Shown here piece after piece: positions 24,901-37,380 of a stretch of 60,000 nt of DNA. The notes beneath the pieces were generated by a model. That model had not been told where the DNA came from and did not search any database. It saw nothing but the letters and a program-made list of their open reading frames with translations. The stretch comes from Bugula neritina (lineage: Eukaryota > Bryozoa > Gymnolaemata > Cheilostomatida > Bugulidae), in the NCBI GenBank assembly GCA_964035545.1, contig OZ037765.1, positions 9,606,698 to 9,666,697 of the forward strand, written 5' to 3'. The translations under genes and the position numbers were made by a program. Within the stretch, counting starts at the first letter, position 1, and the number at the start of each line of letters is the position of its first letter.

Positions 24901-27900
24901 ATGGCATGATGGCTTGATCACACGACCACGCTAAAATAATATCAATAGTCGACTAAATATGAAAAAAAAACTAAGATTAAAATAAATTGAAATTTCCCTG
25001 TTTTAAAGTACTGATTGCCACAAACATAAGAAAGCAGAGCAAACCTCTTATGAGTGAGTTTAATCCCAGCCTGTTGACAAAGATGTTATCTGTACTTTCA
25101 TTGGATGTGAACAGTTCAGCCACAACATAGAGATTTGGCCTTATTCTACGTGCAAGCTTCATCATATGCTAAAACACAATGTATGTTTGCGTGACACAAC
25201 TCTACCTAATCGCTGATAAGCTAATACAAAACATCTTGAAATTTAAATAACGAGCTACTAAACATAATATATATAAAATTGAAAATAATTCAATAGGCAA
25301 CATGATAGTATTTTATAATTGGAAATAGTGGTTAGAACAATGGCTTATCAAAGACAAGGTCAGTTTTTTTAATCTAAGCAAAGCTCATTGGTGATCATAT
25401 GTAGGAAATACGGTCATAATTTGTTTCGTTGTTACAATAGAAAACAAATCTTTCAAAAAATTGTTTGACAACCCCTTCCACAGGTATTTCTCAAAGTGAT
25501 GGCGACTATAAGAATGAGTACACTTTGAGTGAGGCACTGAAACTACATTTATTTACAATAAAAAAAACAAAGACTAAGAAAAATAGCAGAAACTGAAGCA
25601 AGCCAGCTAGGGATTTAACCTCATCAATGTAAGTATCGACTAAGACTACAGCTGAGTAGATGGCTTAGACAGACCTCCGCAACATGTAGAGGAGTGCTGT
25701 GACAATTATCCAGCCTGATGCCATGAAATATTTCAACAGTCTGTCTGGTATACTCTTCCATCCGCTGCCACAAGTGTGGGCTGTCCTCGGGCTTATCCCC
25801 ATATCTCAGCTTTAAACAGTCTCCCCACACAACCAGCTCCCTCCGTAAATACACACTGGAATCTAGAACACAGACCAGAGCAGAGATGTCACGAGAAATC
25901 ACACAGCAGTGCTGAGAAATTAGATTACATGAACATACATATAGCATATGCATCGAATTGATTCAAGAGCATATCAATTTACTGCTATTTTCATGTGCAG
26001 GTTGATATTGCTAATCTTCTTCAACATCATATTGAATTAACTTAATAAGGTAAATTTATAACCTTTTTGTGAAAAATTAATCCGTCCAACTTTGATTTAA
26101 TATTAAATTTTTTTTCGTACCTTGAATTTAATATGTATAAAGCTAGCCCATCCACTATTTTACATGATTTATATATTTAAAAATAACAAATACAAGGGAG
26201 AATTGAAGTTGTGGAGTTGAAGTAATGGAACAATCTTTGCAGAGGTTATAATTCAGCAAAATTTTACTTTCAAAGCTATTACCTGGCAAAGCGAAGTTTT
26301 TTAAAGGATTGTCTCCCATCACCCAACCATTACAAGCCATAATATATTTGGCTGACTGTTCCATATGTTCCACATCGTCGTCTAGACTACTGGGAATGTA
26401 CCCATTCTTTTTGTTGATAAAATACCTAAAAAGAAAACATAACAGCCCCTAACAAATCTTGCTGACAACTATTTGAATATGTTGTCCATAAAAAAAAAAC
26501 TTTGATGACAAAAATGTGCATGCATTTTAGCAAAATATAATAGTGAAAACCCTATAAAGCTGATTAGAGGTAGGTGCAGTAATGGATAAATTGAAAAGAG
26601 CCTGTGTTCTAGATTAGAAATATAGCAAGAGAAGTTATGTTTTAGCGAAAACTTCAACCTGCGCCTCAGACCAAGATTAATAAAGAAATTTAAAGAATTT
26701 AGGCTATCTCAATTTCTCCACTACTGCTCCTAAATGGCTGATTTAATATTAAAGGCCCCATTTTACTCAATTCACTTTATTAAAAAAGGAATAGTGCTAG
26801 CTATAGAATATATAAACAAGATAATTGTAATGTGCAAAAAATAAACCGTGCAAATGAATAAACAAAGTACCACATAATTAGGCTACACCTACGTCTGCAC
26901 AAGAGGGTTTCGAAGTGTAACTTGGCCAATTTTTTCACCATGTTCATGAATGAACCTGTACAAAATGCCTTGTATAACATTGTTGATGGCTGCATCTAAA
27001 TCAAGTTGCACTTTCGCCCTTTTCTCTTCATTCAAATGCACTAACCGCTGCTCAAAGTCAGCTATAATGGCAGCAATGATATCATCTTTCGGTTTGGAAG
27101 AAATTTCTCTGAAATAAATCAGAAAACATCAGCTTGTAAGGCAGCAGCTAGTATTGCCAATTATTTTTCAGACTAAATTATGTAAACAACTATTTTGGTT
27201 TGCATTGTCAACTGGGCATACAGTTGATAACTTGTAGAATTCATACAATTAGATACACTGCTCCAGCAACTTTGAGTAAATTATCTGTATATACGCAGTG
27301 ATTGTTATTGAATGCAGATATAAATCAAAGCCTACTGCATATTAATAAGCTAAAAAAAACACAACAATACAACTAGACCAGAAAAAGTTCGCTACTATTT
27401 ACAAATTTTGGGAACTTGATAATAAACTGTATAGAAGACACTTAGAAAATGCATATGCATATCTATGTAAAAAAACAACAAAAGTCTAAAATATAATAGT
27501 ACAGAAAACACGAAGAAAGAGAGGTTTCTGATGACATACAAAAGTTGGTTTGTGTAAAGCAGCAAAGCGACCTTGACATCAACGCTGCTATGTTCTCTTC
27601 TAAAATGAACATCCTGTTGAATTGATAGGTTGGTCACTGCGTTCTGTTTGATATGAGATAGAGAACCTGGTACAGACAGCTTTACACCATCTATAGCTTC
27701 TGCAATCACAGTAAATTATGAAGGTGAATGTAACTTTATACATCAGTTTTCTATAATTCCTTCATAATCCAGCTAAAGCCAAAAACAAGTGATGTTTTAA
27801 AACAAACCATGAAGAGCAGAAAGGAACTTGCTGAGTGTCTTATCTATATCTACTGTGTAGTACTGATGGAGCTGTAGCTTGTTCACCTCTATCATTAAAT

Positions 27901-30384
27901 AATCTTTTAAACTCTAAAATTACACAACAATCATATATTATAGTATAACAAGTTCAATTTGAAAGCTGTCGCACATCATTGAACAGTATAACTCTTTTCA
28001 TAAAATGAAGTTTGAATGCATAGATTTTTCAATAAAAAGAGTACACCAAAAATTTTTTCCCAATATAACGAGATAGATTCGGTTGGTAAAGCGCACTTAT
28101 ATGAAAAGACTTTCCATTGGGATATCTATAGTAGAAAAACAAACTTGTAAGAAGAAACATATTTTATAAGTGACTCTTATGAAAGCGAGCAAAACGAATG
28201 GCAAGTATATACGTTGGATTTTAGTATGACATATTATCACAGCAAGCAGCCATGCGATAATATGTCATAATTTTTGAACATTTTTAATTTCAAGAACTGA
28301 GTTACAGCAAAGATAAGTAGTTGTTTTTTGGTGAACAGATTTCATGCTAACACAGCTCTAAAGTGCTATAGCACAAGATGCACATGGCACACAGCTAACA
28401 GTCTTACATCAACGTGTTGTGGACGGTCAAGTTTTGCAGGTATACCAATATTTTCTAGCTGATCAGTAGCCACTTTAAGAGAGATATAATAGACAAGTCT
28501 ATCCAAGAGATAAGCTGGTTTGAGATGTGGGCTATTTTGTAAGTTGTAGGAAGCCTCAGGGTGCTGTTTTATCCAATCAGAATCGGATGCCGTGTGATTG
28601 TAAACCATGTCTGTGATGGACAGCATTTTCCACTCCTCCCTGATAAACTTTATCAAGTTATTGATATGGTCTCGGGTACATGGAGAGTCTACACAACATG
28701 AGTATGGAAATAGCATGGCAGTCAAACTTATATTAAAGGCATAGAAAATTAGTATAATGTTCACATGCACTGCAATTGTGTATATTATTTCAATGCAACT
28801 CAATCAACAAGGTAAACGTATAAAACTATAATGATCTAACATTTTAACTGAAGAAATTTGCATTTTTGATTCTTTACATTTCATTTTGGACAACGAATCT
28901 CATGTTTCAGCATTAAAATCATGTTGTATGCTAGGATTTGGCAATCTAATTTTGCCATTAAAGATTTATGTCGCCCTAAACGTATAAAACATATTGTTAT
29001 TACAAAAGATATATAAAAAAAATTTCAACTAATATTTACACTTACCTGCAGTTGAAAAATTAGGATTCAGTGATAATTGATCATAAATAGAATAACTAGA
29101 CTTTGACTGCTTGTTCAGACTTTGCAGAGGAGCAAAGTGAATCATGTTATATCCAGCTTGGTGAGACACCTCCAGTCTCTCCTTCCATTGTGTGACAGGC
29201 CCAAGTAGCTTGGGTAGTACAGTCTGTAGCTGTATAGCATCCAGACTGAGGAGACAATCATCTTTACCAACAGTTAAAATAGGATCAACAAGAAAATACC
29301 CAGATCCAATGCAATCATCTTTGCTGCTGCTAAAAGTATGAATTTTAAGTTTTTACAACGTGTATTACTTGTATTACACAAGCAATTTATTTTAAAAAAA
29401 CAAGAAAAACTAAAAATAATGTATTTGCTAGATGTTCCAACTGTCAGGCAAAAATGTCACCAGCACAAGACTATTGACAACACAATGAAGAGAACTTGTA
29501 ATGAGCAAAATAAAATAATGCTCTGCACTTAATTACAGAGCTTTTATATACTCATAGTTACCTCTCAGCTGTACAGTAATAGTAATGATAAACCCCAGCA
29601 GAATGGATGACTAGCTCTTCAGTGATGAGCTCATAGCCCTGAAAATTCAAATCATTTAATTGCCATTTCAGCTCTTCATAATGTTCTTGAGTGACAGGTA
29701 GTTTTCGAATATCAGGTGACTTCAGGTGATTGCAGAACAATCGAACATTTTCTGTTGACAGTACTGACTCACAAGTAAATCTCAATTTCCAGCCTACAGT
29801 TTCAATACAGCAATACGGTTGCATACATTATTAATACATTTTTATTAAAAACAATCAAGGTACAAACAGCTGAAGTAGGTAAACATGATGAGTAATATAC
29901 AGACCATATTTTCTACCCAAATGATACAAGCAGCACAATAGCGCCTAAAAGATATACTTATGAATGCTTCACTACGTAATAGAAACAAGCTTCTACTAAA
30001 AGTTGGAGGACAACTAATAACTTCAACTATACTTATTAAAACATTCATTTAAAAATATAATGCTTACCTCTCTATTTATTGTGAAGAATATTTTGCTTAC
30101 TGGAAAATTTGGTCATTTAGTATAGTATTCATGTTAAGAATATTGGTAGTTTTAAATCTATATATAGCAAAACTCGTAATAAATGTACTGGCTTGGTTAC
30201 AAAGACAAAACACTATATTAGAAAATCGTGTAAGTATAACAACAAACACATCTACTATATTTTTCACTATTATTACATTTAGTGTTACTAATTTAAAATA
30301 ATTTTGAATACCGATTTTTAGACGATATACATCAGTGTTGTTTGCAACACTCTTTAGAATCAAAACACAGCTTTGATTTTCCAT
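12915..30384 (-). CDS. AGL: Glycogen debranching enzyme (4-alpha-glucanotransferase / amylo-alpha-1,6-glucosidase)
   Basis: Twenty-nine coding exons in transcript order: 30384-30312, 29793-29562, 29329-29046, 28688-28408, 27913-27807, 27699-27540, 27108-26893, 26425-26283, 25862-25675, 25168-25045, 24731-24562, 24290-24186, 23778-23626, 23234-23090, 22847-22622, 22052-21946, 21488-21342, 20863-20730, 20635-20502, 20252-20089, 19926-19824, 19665-19440, 19113-18866, 18604-18468, 14630-14410, 14262-14167, 13974-13887, 13530-13341, 13013-12915. They total 4,701 nt, 1,566 aa (human about 1,532), with all phases consistent. This bifunctional cytosolic enzyme moves maltosyl or maltotriosyl groups, then removes the alpha-1,6 glucose during glycogen breakdown. 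The N-terminal transferase (GH13-like) half carries [24 protein letters not shown] and MDATHDNES; the acidic residues fall at about D550, E579 and D651, the spacing of the human D526/E555/D627 triad. The glucosidase half carries [36 protein letters not shown] and NYHNGP. A large transposon fills the intron 14631-18467, yet the reading frame is intact. Confidence 0.97.
15900..16600 (-). pseudogene. Decayed transposon protein fragment, left arm
   Basis: On the minus strand an 85-codon open stretch (16579-16322) encodes [18 protein letters not shown] and then [14 protein letters not shown] before a stop caused by a nested insertion. Beyond the insertion, 16050 down to about 15930, the homology resumes with [31 protein letters not shown] and a V-N-F-L-R-M-M segment. 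I recall similar LTLAP-W-I-x-K-x-x-x-x-F-V proteins as repetitive, transposon-linked ORFs in several invertebrate genomes, but cannot confirm the family. It is interrupted and lacks a full-length frame. Confidence 0.6.
16060..16340. mobile_element. 281-bp insertion nested in the left arm, 8-bp TAATTGTT duplication
   Basis: The left arm carries 281 bp absent from the matching place in the right arm. Direct repeats TAATTGTT flank it at 16052-16059 and 16341-16348, while the right arm has a single TAATTGTT (reverse-complemented, near 17127). The insert starts GGGTTTTTACATAAGC and ends AAACACAACGA, with no clear terminal inverted repeat, so the superfamily is unknown. It must be younger than the inverted arrangement, or have escaped arm homogenisation. 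Confidence 0.7.
16860..17275 (+). pseudogene. Decayed transposon protein fragment, right arm
   Basis: The plus strand here is homologous to the minus-strand fragment of the left arm: EELHPEATN, then [14 protein letters not shown] and, in a shifted frame, [28 protein letters not shown] and [10 protein letters not shown]. Stops and frameshifts break it in several places. It matches the left copy less well than the non-coding outer arms match each other. It is a relic with no predicted product. Confidence 0.6.
26573..26730. mobile_element. 158-bp MITE, TA duplication, in an AGL intron
   Basis: The left end reads GGTGCAGTAATGGATAAATT and the right end, reverse-complemented, GGAGCAGTAGTGGAGAAATT, with three differences. 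TA flanks both sides (26571-26572 and 26731-26732). Terminal repeats near 21 bp, length near 160 bp and a TA target fit a mariner/Stowaway-type MITE. It lies in the intron between exons 27108-26893 and 26425-26283. A related copy is at 41422-41580. Confidence 0.7.
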
Positions 30385-30389
30385 GTCAT

Positions 30390-31972
30390 CTAGTCAGCCA
30401 GACACTTAATTTTAGAGTTTTAAATAGTTTTTCACATTCTCATCTACAAACGAGTACAATTAAGTTTAGACAATGATATTAAGAAACAAAATGCAACAAA
30501 ACTAAAAACTTTTAAAAGCCCATTAACAGTGGAAACAAGAAAGTCAGAGAAATCTCCACAGCATGCAGTCTAACTATATAGAACAATAGCAATTATTGTG
30601 GTAAACTTTAGCTGTATTCATTGTATTATATCATGCACCCTGTCTGGACATGGGTTTTTCTTGTTTTCTTTGTTCTGTGTTTCTGAATCATATAATTAGG
30701 TTACATAATCTTATGGCTTGATTGCTGGCAGTGGGAACAGAGGTCCGATTCGACAGGGGGCGGAATGCTTCAGAAGAGTGAGTTTGACTGGATCGCCAGG
30801 CAACACTACAACTCTCTCTTGTAATGGTATTTTCCATAACTAGTATAATCTTTTTCTCATTATTTGTATAGAGCTATGCCTGGGCTCCTGTAATAGCAGG
30901 CACTCTAATAAACGTATTTAACTCTTTCTTCAATTGGTTCTATTGATACAAAAAGTGTATGTTCTAGCGGGTTGCATTAGCTTTCTAGGACCCACCCGAT
31001 TTTGTGTAGCAGCCTAGATACATGGCACAAAATTACTACACTATTACCAAAACCATACCCAAAAACATAGGCTTATAGACTTAGTGTGGTTGACACCTAG
31101 TGATAGATTTATTGCCGGAGTGAGTTTTGTCGATCTAACAATTACAAATTGTAATAATGATAGTAATGGTATCATTATTATTATAGTAGAACAAGTATAA
31201 TTATAATTAACAGGGATTGTGTAGGTATAAGTTACAGTGCCAATAGAGTATAGACAATACTTATACTCAATGTGAGTAACGGAGACTCAGACTGATATTC
31301 ATACTAGATACAGTACCAATAGTAATAGTAATAATAATACTTGAAGTTAATACAGATAATTGTTAATAAATTAACATCAACATTTACTGTAAGTGACATT
31401 GTCACTCTAGCCAATGTAAATAAATGATGAGCATAACTATAAAAGTAAGTGTCGGTCAGTGGGACTGTAACACTACCACCATTAGTAGAAGTAGTGCTAC
31501 TGCCATTAACTGTAGGTGTAACACTAACTCAGTTACACAGTTAGTTTTACTGAAGTGTTAGCAACTGTTACTGTAAAACTAAGAGTAAGAGTAAGTATGA
31601 GACTTAGAGTAAGTCCTGGTCTAAGTGAGTGAGTTGGTAAGACTGATTAATGATTAGGTTAGAGTAATACTAATATTATTATTAAGAGTTGGAGTAAGTG
31701 CAACTGTGACTAGCACTATCACTATCACTATGGTAATAATAACTAATGAGTCTCAATCTGAATATGAATGTCTTAGTTTAAAGTTTACTTTTACTAGTAC
31801 TTTAGTCTAACTCTAAGTCTTAGAGTTCAGAGGCACGCTCAGACTCAAGGTAAATAGAAGTTTTCTTGCACACTTTACTGAAAATAATTCTGAATAGAAG
31901 AAAGTCTTCCAATCAAGAAGAGGTCTTGCTGAGTCAAAAAGAAGCAAATATTTTAATTTGACACAAGTTTAC
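30390..31972. other. Probable 5' untranslated intron of AGL and low-complexity sequence
   Basis: A good minus-strand acceptor (ctgactag) ends just upstream of the AGL ATG, and a donor (TGCAG|gtaaac) is at 31972, so this stretch is probably a 5' UTR intron. From about 31140 to 31800 it is degenerate TAGTAAT/AGTAAG trinucleotide-like sequence. No coding potential is seen on either strand. Confidence 0.5.
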
Positions 31973-32200
31973 CTGCAACTTGAACTTGCAAGGTCTGCAG
32001 AGGCCAGAAGGCGAAGAAGTCCAATGCCAGTGGCCAATGAAAAATGAGAAACAATAATCATAATACTGTCGTTCTGATTAAAGCCTAAGAGTTGTTTTCT
32101 CTTTTCATATAATAAAGATGCTTGTTTATAATAATTCCGCTTTTCATTAAGCGTTCTAGTCGGGCGGGCTTCACAGCGTCTTACCAAATTTTGCACTACG
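31973..32200 (-). other. Probable 5' non-coding first exon of AGL
   Basis: The minus strand has a consensus donor, TGCAG|gtaaac, at 31973/31972. Spliced to the acceptor upstream of the AGL ATG (30384), this exon gives ...TGCAG|ATGACATGGAAA. A 75-codon frame inside it runs through the donor into a TAA at the start of the intron, and after splicing meets a TGA, so it does not join the AGL frame. The upstream boundary is a guess from the position of the divergent SREK1-like gene. Confidence 0.45.
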
Positions 32201-32289
32201 TTCTAATTTCACCATAAACCGACCGTTCATTTTTACCCTTGAAAATTAGTTTCCGCCATTTTGGCAAGCCACACTGGAAGGAAAATAGG
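32190..32289. promoter_or_regulatory. Candidate bidirectional promoter of AGL and the SREK1-like gene
   Basis: If the AGL first exon is correct, the two genes start within about 100 bp of each other on opposite strands. The stretch around 32155-32270 is less AT-rich than its surroundings, with CpGs in GTCGGGCGGGC, ACCGACCG and TTCCGCC. The motif CCGCCATTTTGGC near 32252 resembles a YY1-type site just upstream of the ATG. No TATA box is clear. Confidence 0.4.
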
Positions 32290-35200
32290 ATGGCCGATGA
32301 GAGGCGTAAGCCTGTGGTTGTCCAAGTGACAAATATATCTCCAAATATTACTGAAGATCAAATAAAACATTTTCTGGAATATGTTGGAAGAGTCAAGGAA
32401 ACAAAATTGTATCCTGAAGGCGATGGGTAATAGTAATTCTAATACTTTAACTTTATACTTGAGATTAACTCGGACTTCAGAGTGAGAGTCTCAGTCTAAG
32501 TCCGAGTCTCATGATTGATTTTTATTTTTGTTTCAACTTAAAAAAGATTAAAATACTTGATAAATTTTATTTTGAAATGGATGTTGATGTTTTAGTTTAA
32601 TTTATGTTATTTTTAACTTTGACTTTCACTCTTCCACTGTTGAGTTTTAACTGTGAGTGTTACTGTTACTAACAGTGTTAGTGTAGACTTTGTCAGTTTG
32701 TGTTTTACCTTCACCTTGTTAAGTTTTAGTACCCTTTACTCTATAATTATATATAAATGAAAACCTCACTGCTGACAGATTGTAAATTTGTCAGCCAATT
32801 TGTCTGTTTGCCCGGTCACCATTTCTTTTGCTGTAAAGTAATAAACTTCAGCTGCTTTATTAATATTATTATAGTTCATTACTATAAGTATAAGCCAAGC
32901 TACAACGAATGTTCTCAGTTTAATCTTGAGAGTTTTGCTGGATCAATAGTATGTTTTTATTTAGAGATCCAAATCAGACAAAGGTAGCGTATGTCAGGTA
33001 CGAGTCTTCAGAGCATGTAGAGGTTGCCTTACATTTAACCAACACAGTTATGGTGGACCGAGCTCTCATACTTGTCCCTTATCCCGATGGTAAGTTTGTT
33101 GGTGTAGATTTTACATGAGCTCTCGTCAATATATAGATTCTAAACGAAGGTATAGTCTATATGCTGGCTGATTAGCTAACCCTATAGATTATTTAAGCAT
33201 TGCATGATGTAGCAGTTTGTAATTGTGTTATGGCTTTTTGCTAAATCAGAATCATTCTGATGCCTTATGTATCTCTATATAGTCTAAAGTTCATGATGTA
33301 TTGGCTGCATTCAGTATAAAATAAGCAGTCGAATAGGTAATGTTTGCTATTGGTTCGATTCAACACTTTGTAATGCTGCAAGTCTAATTATGTACTTGTT
33401 AAGCGTAGGGCCACACCGTGCGAATTTGATTTGAGGAAATACCCAGCGGGTGTGACCTACCACACACGTTTCATCATTGAAAGTGAACAACTACTAGCTA
33501 ATAATATTTGAGTTTAACTTTACTGCTTGCCTTGTTTTTATGGCTACATGTGCGGGATAAATTAAATTTTCATTATTAAATCTCACTTGCTTTCAATAAA
33601 ATGCCGTTTAGTGGAATGTAGCACTAAATTAAGAAGAATGGGTTCGCTAAATAACTACCAGCCAATTAGGTAACGACGAAAGAAAATATTCGCACTTGCC
33701 GTTCAGCATTCTCAACTTGTCGAATTCGTTTACAGTGGACACCTTTTTCTACTTCTACTTTCTTTGACTGAAGAACAATTTTGTTCAGACTGACTCTGAC
33801 AATTATTTTATTTAAGGTTGTTTGTCTTTTGAGGATATATTCTAAACAAATTGACATATTCCAAATGTTCCCTCAATATTTGTGTAGAGAATATACCAGA
33901 TGAAATGAAGGCGCTGAGAGTTGCGGCTCCCATGAGCACAGTAGCTGGTATGCTTCCACCTACTCTAGAATGGCCTTCTAATGTAGTAAATATGGTAAGT
34001 TGGCAGATAATTCAGATACAGCTGTGGCAGTAATGAACATGGTTTAGTAAATTTTTTATGAAAAACCTTTGTAATTCATTATAACTACATTCGTAGGTAT
34101 GTGGGTCCGGTTCATCGCAGACAATACACACTATTGATCCCAAGTTGATTGAGCTTGGACTGCCCCAATATCCTAATCTCCCGTCAAAAACTGACCCTTC
34201 TAAGGTAGAAGAGATACGGCGTACCATATACGTCAGCAACCTCGATCCTGCGGTATGTATTGTCAACAGAGCATCTGTTCAATATTTAGTAATTTTTAGG
34301 TGCAGTGTTTGAATTTGTATGCAGGGTACCGATTGTATTCTTCAATCACTATCAATAACTTCAAATAAGTTATAAATATATGGTAGGCTGTTTATAATCT
34401 ATATGGAGTGCTTATATTTCAACTATTCACTAATTTGTTTACTAAACGAGCCACCTTTTCTTTTGTGTATCTGTAGCAGCTGATCGTAACAACTATCTAC
34501 CGAATGGTTGCTGATAGAACACTGTACACAGTTATACTATACTCTGTACTGATAACTGATTGGTTGTACTGCTATGTCCATTGGTCCTTCTCTCTAGACC
34601 ATTGACTCTCAATATATGACTGATGTGCATAAATATCTCATGATACCTTTGTTTCATTTATGAAACATCCTATTTGCTTTTTAATAAGTGTTTTGCATTT
34701 TGGTTGCTATGTACAACAACTTTTTATTATTTTGCTCAATCGTTTTTGCCAATCATTTTTCATCTTTTGGTAAGTAAGCATATCAGGAGATAGTTGTCAT
34801 GTGTGTAGACAACTTTCCTCTGTACCCAGTATTAATACACTTATTGTGTGCCACAGGTGAATGCTGAGCAGCTTGTGCAATTTTTCTCTCAAGCAGGAGA
34901 AGTGATGTACGTAAGAATGGCTGGTGATGAGAACTTACCTTCGAAGAATGCATACGTTGAGTTCACTAGTCAGAGATCTGTACCCATGGCACTAGCTTAT
35001 AATGGTGTCCTTATGAATAATAGACATTTAAAGTAAGATGCAAGTTACCCAATATGTGTTTTTTTATTTTCTGTGTTTGAATCATGAGTGAAAGTTTTAG
35101 AAGTTGCATCCCTGGTGATAAAGAACGATTTTCTAATAGTTGCATCTTTAAGTTGTACTTGCTCTCTACAAACTATGCATATTTTTTCTGCTCGGCCTAC

Positions 35201-37380
35201 AGGTGCAGCCATTCTGTTAGTGCCATTGAAAACAAACCTCAGACGCAAGCACAAGAACTGCTTAGTAAGGAAATAGATGAAGCAATGAAGAAATTTAAAG
35301 ACGTGGAACATTTGATTCATTCAGACAAATCCGGTTCTAAAAGTAAGATTTTCGGTTTTTCTATTTATTAATGTTGGACCATGATGCATTAAATGGCACT
35401 GGAAAGTTTAAAAATGGACAATTTCTTATACGAGTCATGATTGTTTCAGACTCGAAGCGAGGCCGCAGCAGAACTCGTTCTCGGGAACGCAGAAGACACA
35501 AATCTAAAGAGAGGCGTAAATCACGGTATGCTGTGTGACTGCTTATTTGAGTTTTTTATGTAGTACCAGTAGTAGTAAATTGCAACAATATGTATGTATA
35601 AATTTTGGTTAAAAGTAGATTATTTCTATATGTAGAGAAAGGAAACGCTCTCTATCACCTAGAAAGAGCAGTCGGCGATCGTCGAGGTGGGTGTTCATTG
35701 TTAACTCTTTTATGGTGTAACAGTTGGGTTTTATCAAAAAAAGTGTTGTTTCACACTTATATAATGAATATTGTTTTTAGAGAAAGAAAAAAAAGATCGA
35801 GGTCTAGGGAACGGCGGCGTAGCCGAAGTCGTGAACGAAAGAGAAGTCGTAGCCGAGATAAAGAACGAAAGAGAAGCCGTAGTAAAGATAAAGAACGAAA
35901 AAGAAGTCGTAGCAAGGATAAAGAACGAAAGAGAAGTCGTAGCAAGGATAAAGAAAGAAAGAGGAGTCGTAGTAAGGATAAAGAAAGAAAGAGAAGCCGT
36001 AGCAAAGATAAAGAACGAAAAAGAAGTCGTAGCAGAGATAAAAAGCGCGAGAGGTAGCTATCATATCAAATATCGGGCTATTTTAGCATTTTTGATTTTT
36101 CCAACAAATAAGATTTGTTTTTTAACAACTATTTTTGTAGATCACGTGATCGAAGAAGGAGGTCTAAATCAAGGGATAAATCTAGACGCTCCAGGAGTCG
36201 GGGTAGAGACCGAGATCGTGAAAGGTGGGTGGTTGTAGAAGTATTTTTATTTTTCTATGCTGAAGATATGTAAAATATGTTTGCTGTAGGCCGTGGGGTG
36301 TGAAAGAGAAATTGTCTTTACACTTGCAATGTTGCCTAACAAAGTAGTAATTGTAATTGTAAGTTTTCTAATGGCATAGAAGTATCTCAGGTTCTTGAAA
36401 ATAAATTTTAATGTTGAAAGGCGAAACAGAAGTAGGAGATCCACTTCTAAAGATAAAGACCGAGTCCGATCTCGAGATGAAAGTAGAAAAAGTAAGGAGA
36501 ACGAAGAGAAAAATGGTGTGAAAGTTAAAAGGGATTATGATGCTGAAGAAAAAGGTGAACAACAACTAGAGATTAATGCAGTCTGTTGAGTCTCCTTCTT
36601 GAGAAATGTAGTTCTTTGATATTTATATACGATAGAGCTCCAATATATTTTATGTTCTAGACTCTAGAAGTTATTCTAGTCAACACATATGACTTCATTA
36701 ATCATCTAGCAATAGAATTCAAATATAATGAATATAATCTTTTGAAGTACTAAGGAGTACATTTATTAAATTTAATGAATATTTGCTTGCAAGAAACAGC
36801 CTCGATTAGCCATGAATTTCAAAACAAAAAAAGTTGTGTTTTTACACCAACCACATAGCATATCTACCAAATTATTTTCCTAGACAGTGATATAATTATT
36901 TTCCAATTAAAGTGTTGAGTGATTACAGTCTAATTTACTCGGATTGGATATTGGTTAATAATATGATAAAATATATGTGCTTATTGCACTTGATAAGCTT
37001 TTACGTATTGAAAACCCAGGAAAATTGTCAGTCATTTCTATGTTCAGTCTAAGTTGCCAGAGGGCTAATCACATTCATCATGTCTACTGGAAATTTAAGT
37101 TCACAATTTCAAACTTTATTTTCATTGATTAATAGATATGAATGATGGTCCTGGTAAGACGGTGAAAGAAAATGGAGATCAGGAAGTTGAGATGGTAGAA
37201 AGTGTTCCTAATGGCACTAAGAACGATGTTTCAGATGAAGAAAGTGAGGTCAACGATACATCAACTGACTTGGATAAGTCGGTTGCTGCCGTGAAATCGC
37301 AAGATCCCATGGCTGCCCTAGAGAAGGCAGCAACTGGTGAAGCCATGGAGATAGATACAGGAGATGATAGTGATGCCTAA
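32290..37380 (+). CDS. SREK1: SREK1-like SR-family splicing regulator (two RRMs, RS domain)
   Basis: Twelve coding exons: 32290-32426, 32965-33089, 33888-33994, 34097-34252, 34857-35032, 35203-35342, 35450-35525, 35636-35686, 35781-36053, 36141-36224, 36421-36554, 37136-37380. They total 1,704 nt, 567 aa, in consistent phase. RRM1 (about residues 8-86) contains VVQVTNISPNITEDQIK and VALHLTNTVMVDRALILVP. RRM2 (about 166-235) contains RRTIYVSNLDPA and MYVRMAGDENLPSKNAYVEF, very close to vertebrate SREK1/SFRS12. An EL-rich linker precedes an RS/KDKERKRSRS-rich region (about 281-470), then an acidic tail ending IDTGDDSDA. SREK1 is a nuclear protein that modulates splice-site choice with other SR proteins. 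Exon 11 could instead begin at 36391 (acceptor atctcag), which stays in frame and adds ten residues. A paralogue or lineage-specific relative cannot be excluded, but the two-RRM order and linker fit SREK1. Confidence 0.9.
35830..36040 (+). repeat. 30-bp coding minisatellite in the RS domain exon
   Basis: About seven tandem 30-bp units encode ten-residue repeats, consensus KDKERKRSRS, within the exon 35781-36053. Units differ by a few substitutions (AAAGATAAAGAACGAAAGAG against AAGGATAAAGAAAGAAAGAG). As 30 is a multiple of three, unit gain or loss would keep the frame and only change RS-domain length. Confidence 0.9.

Noticed and set aside
31969-32196. 75-codon minus-strand frame as an alternative AGL N-terminus
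   Set aside because: After splicing to the AGL exon the frame reaches a TGA at once, so it cannot be fused to AGL. It is better read as a 5' UTR exon.
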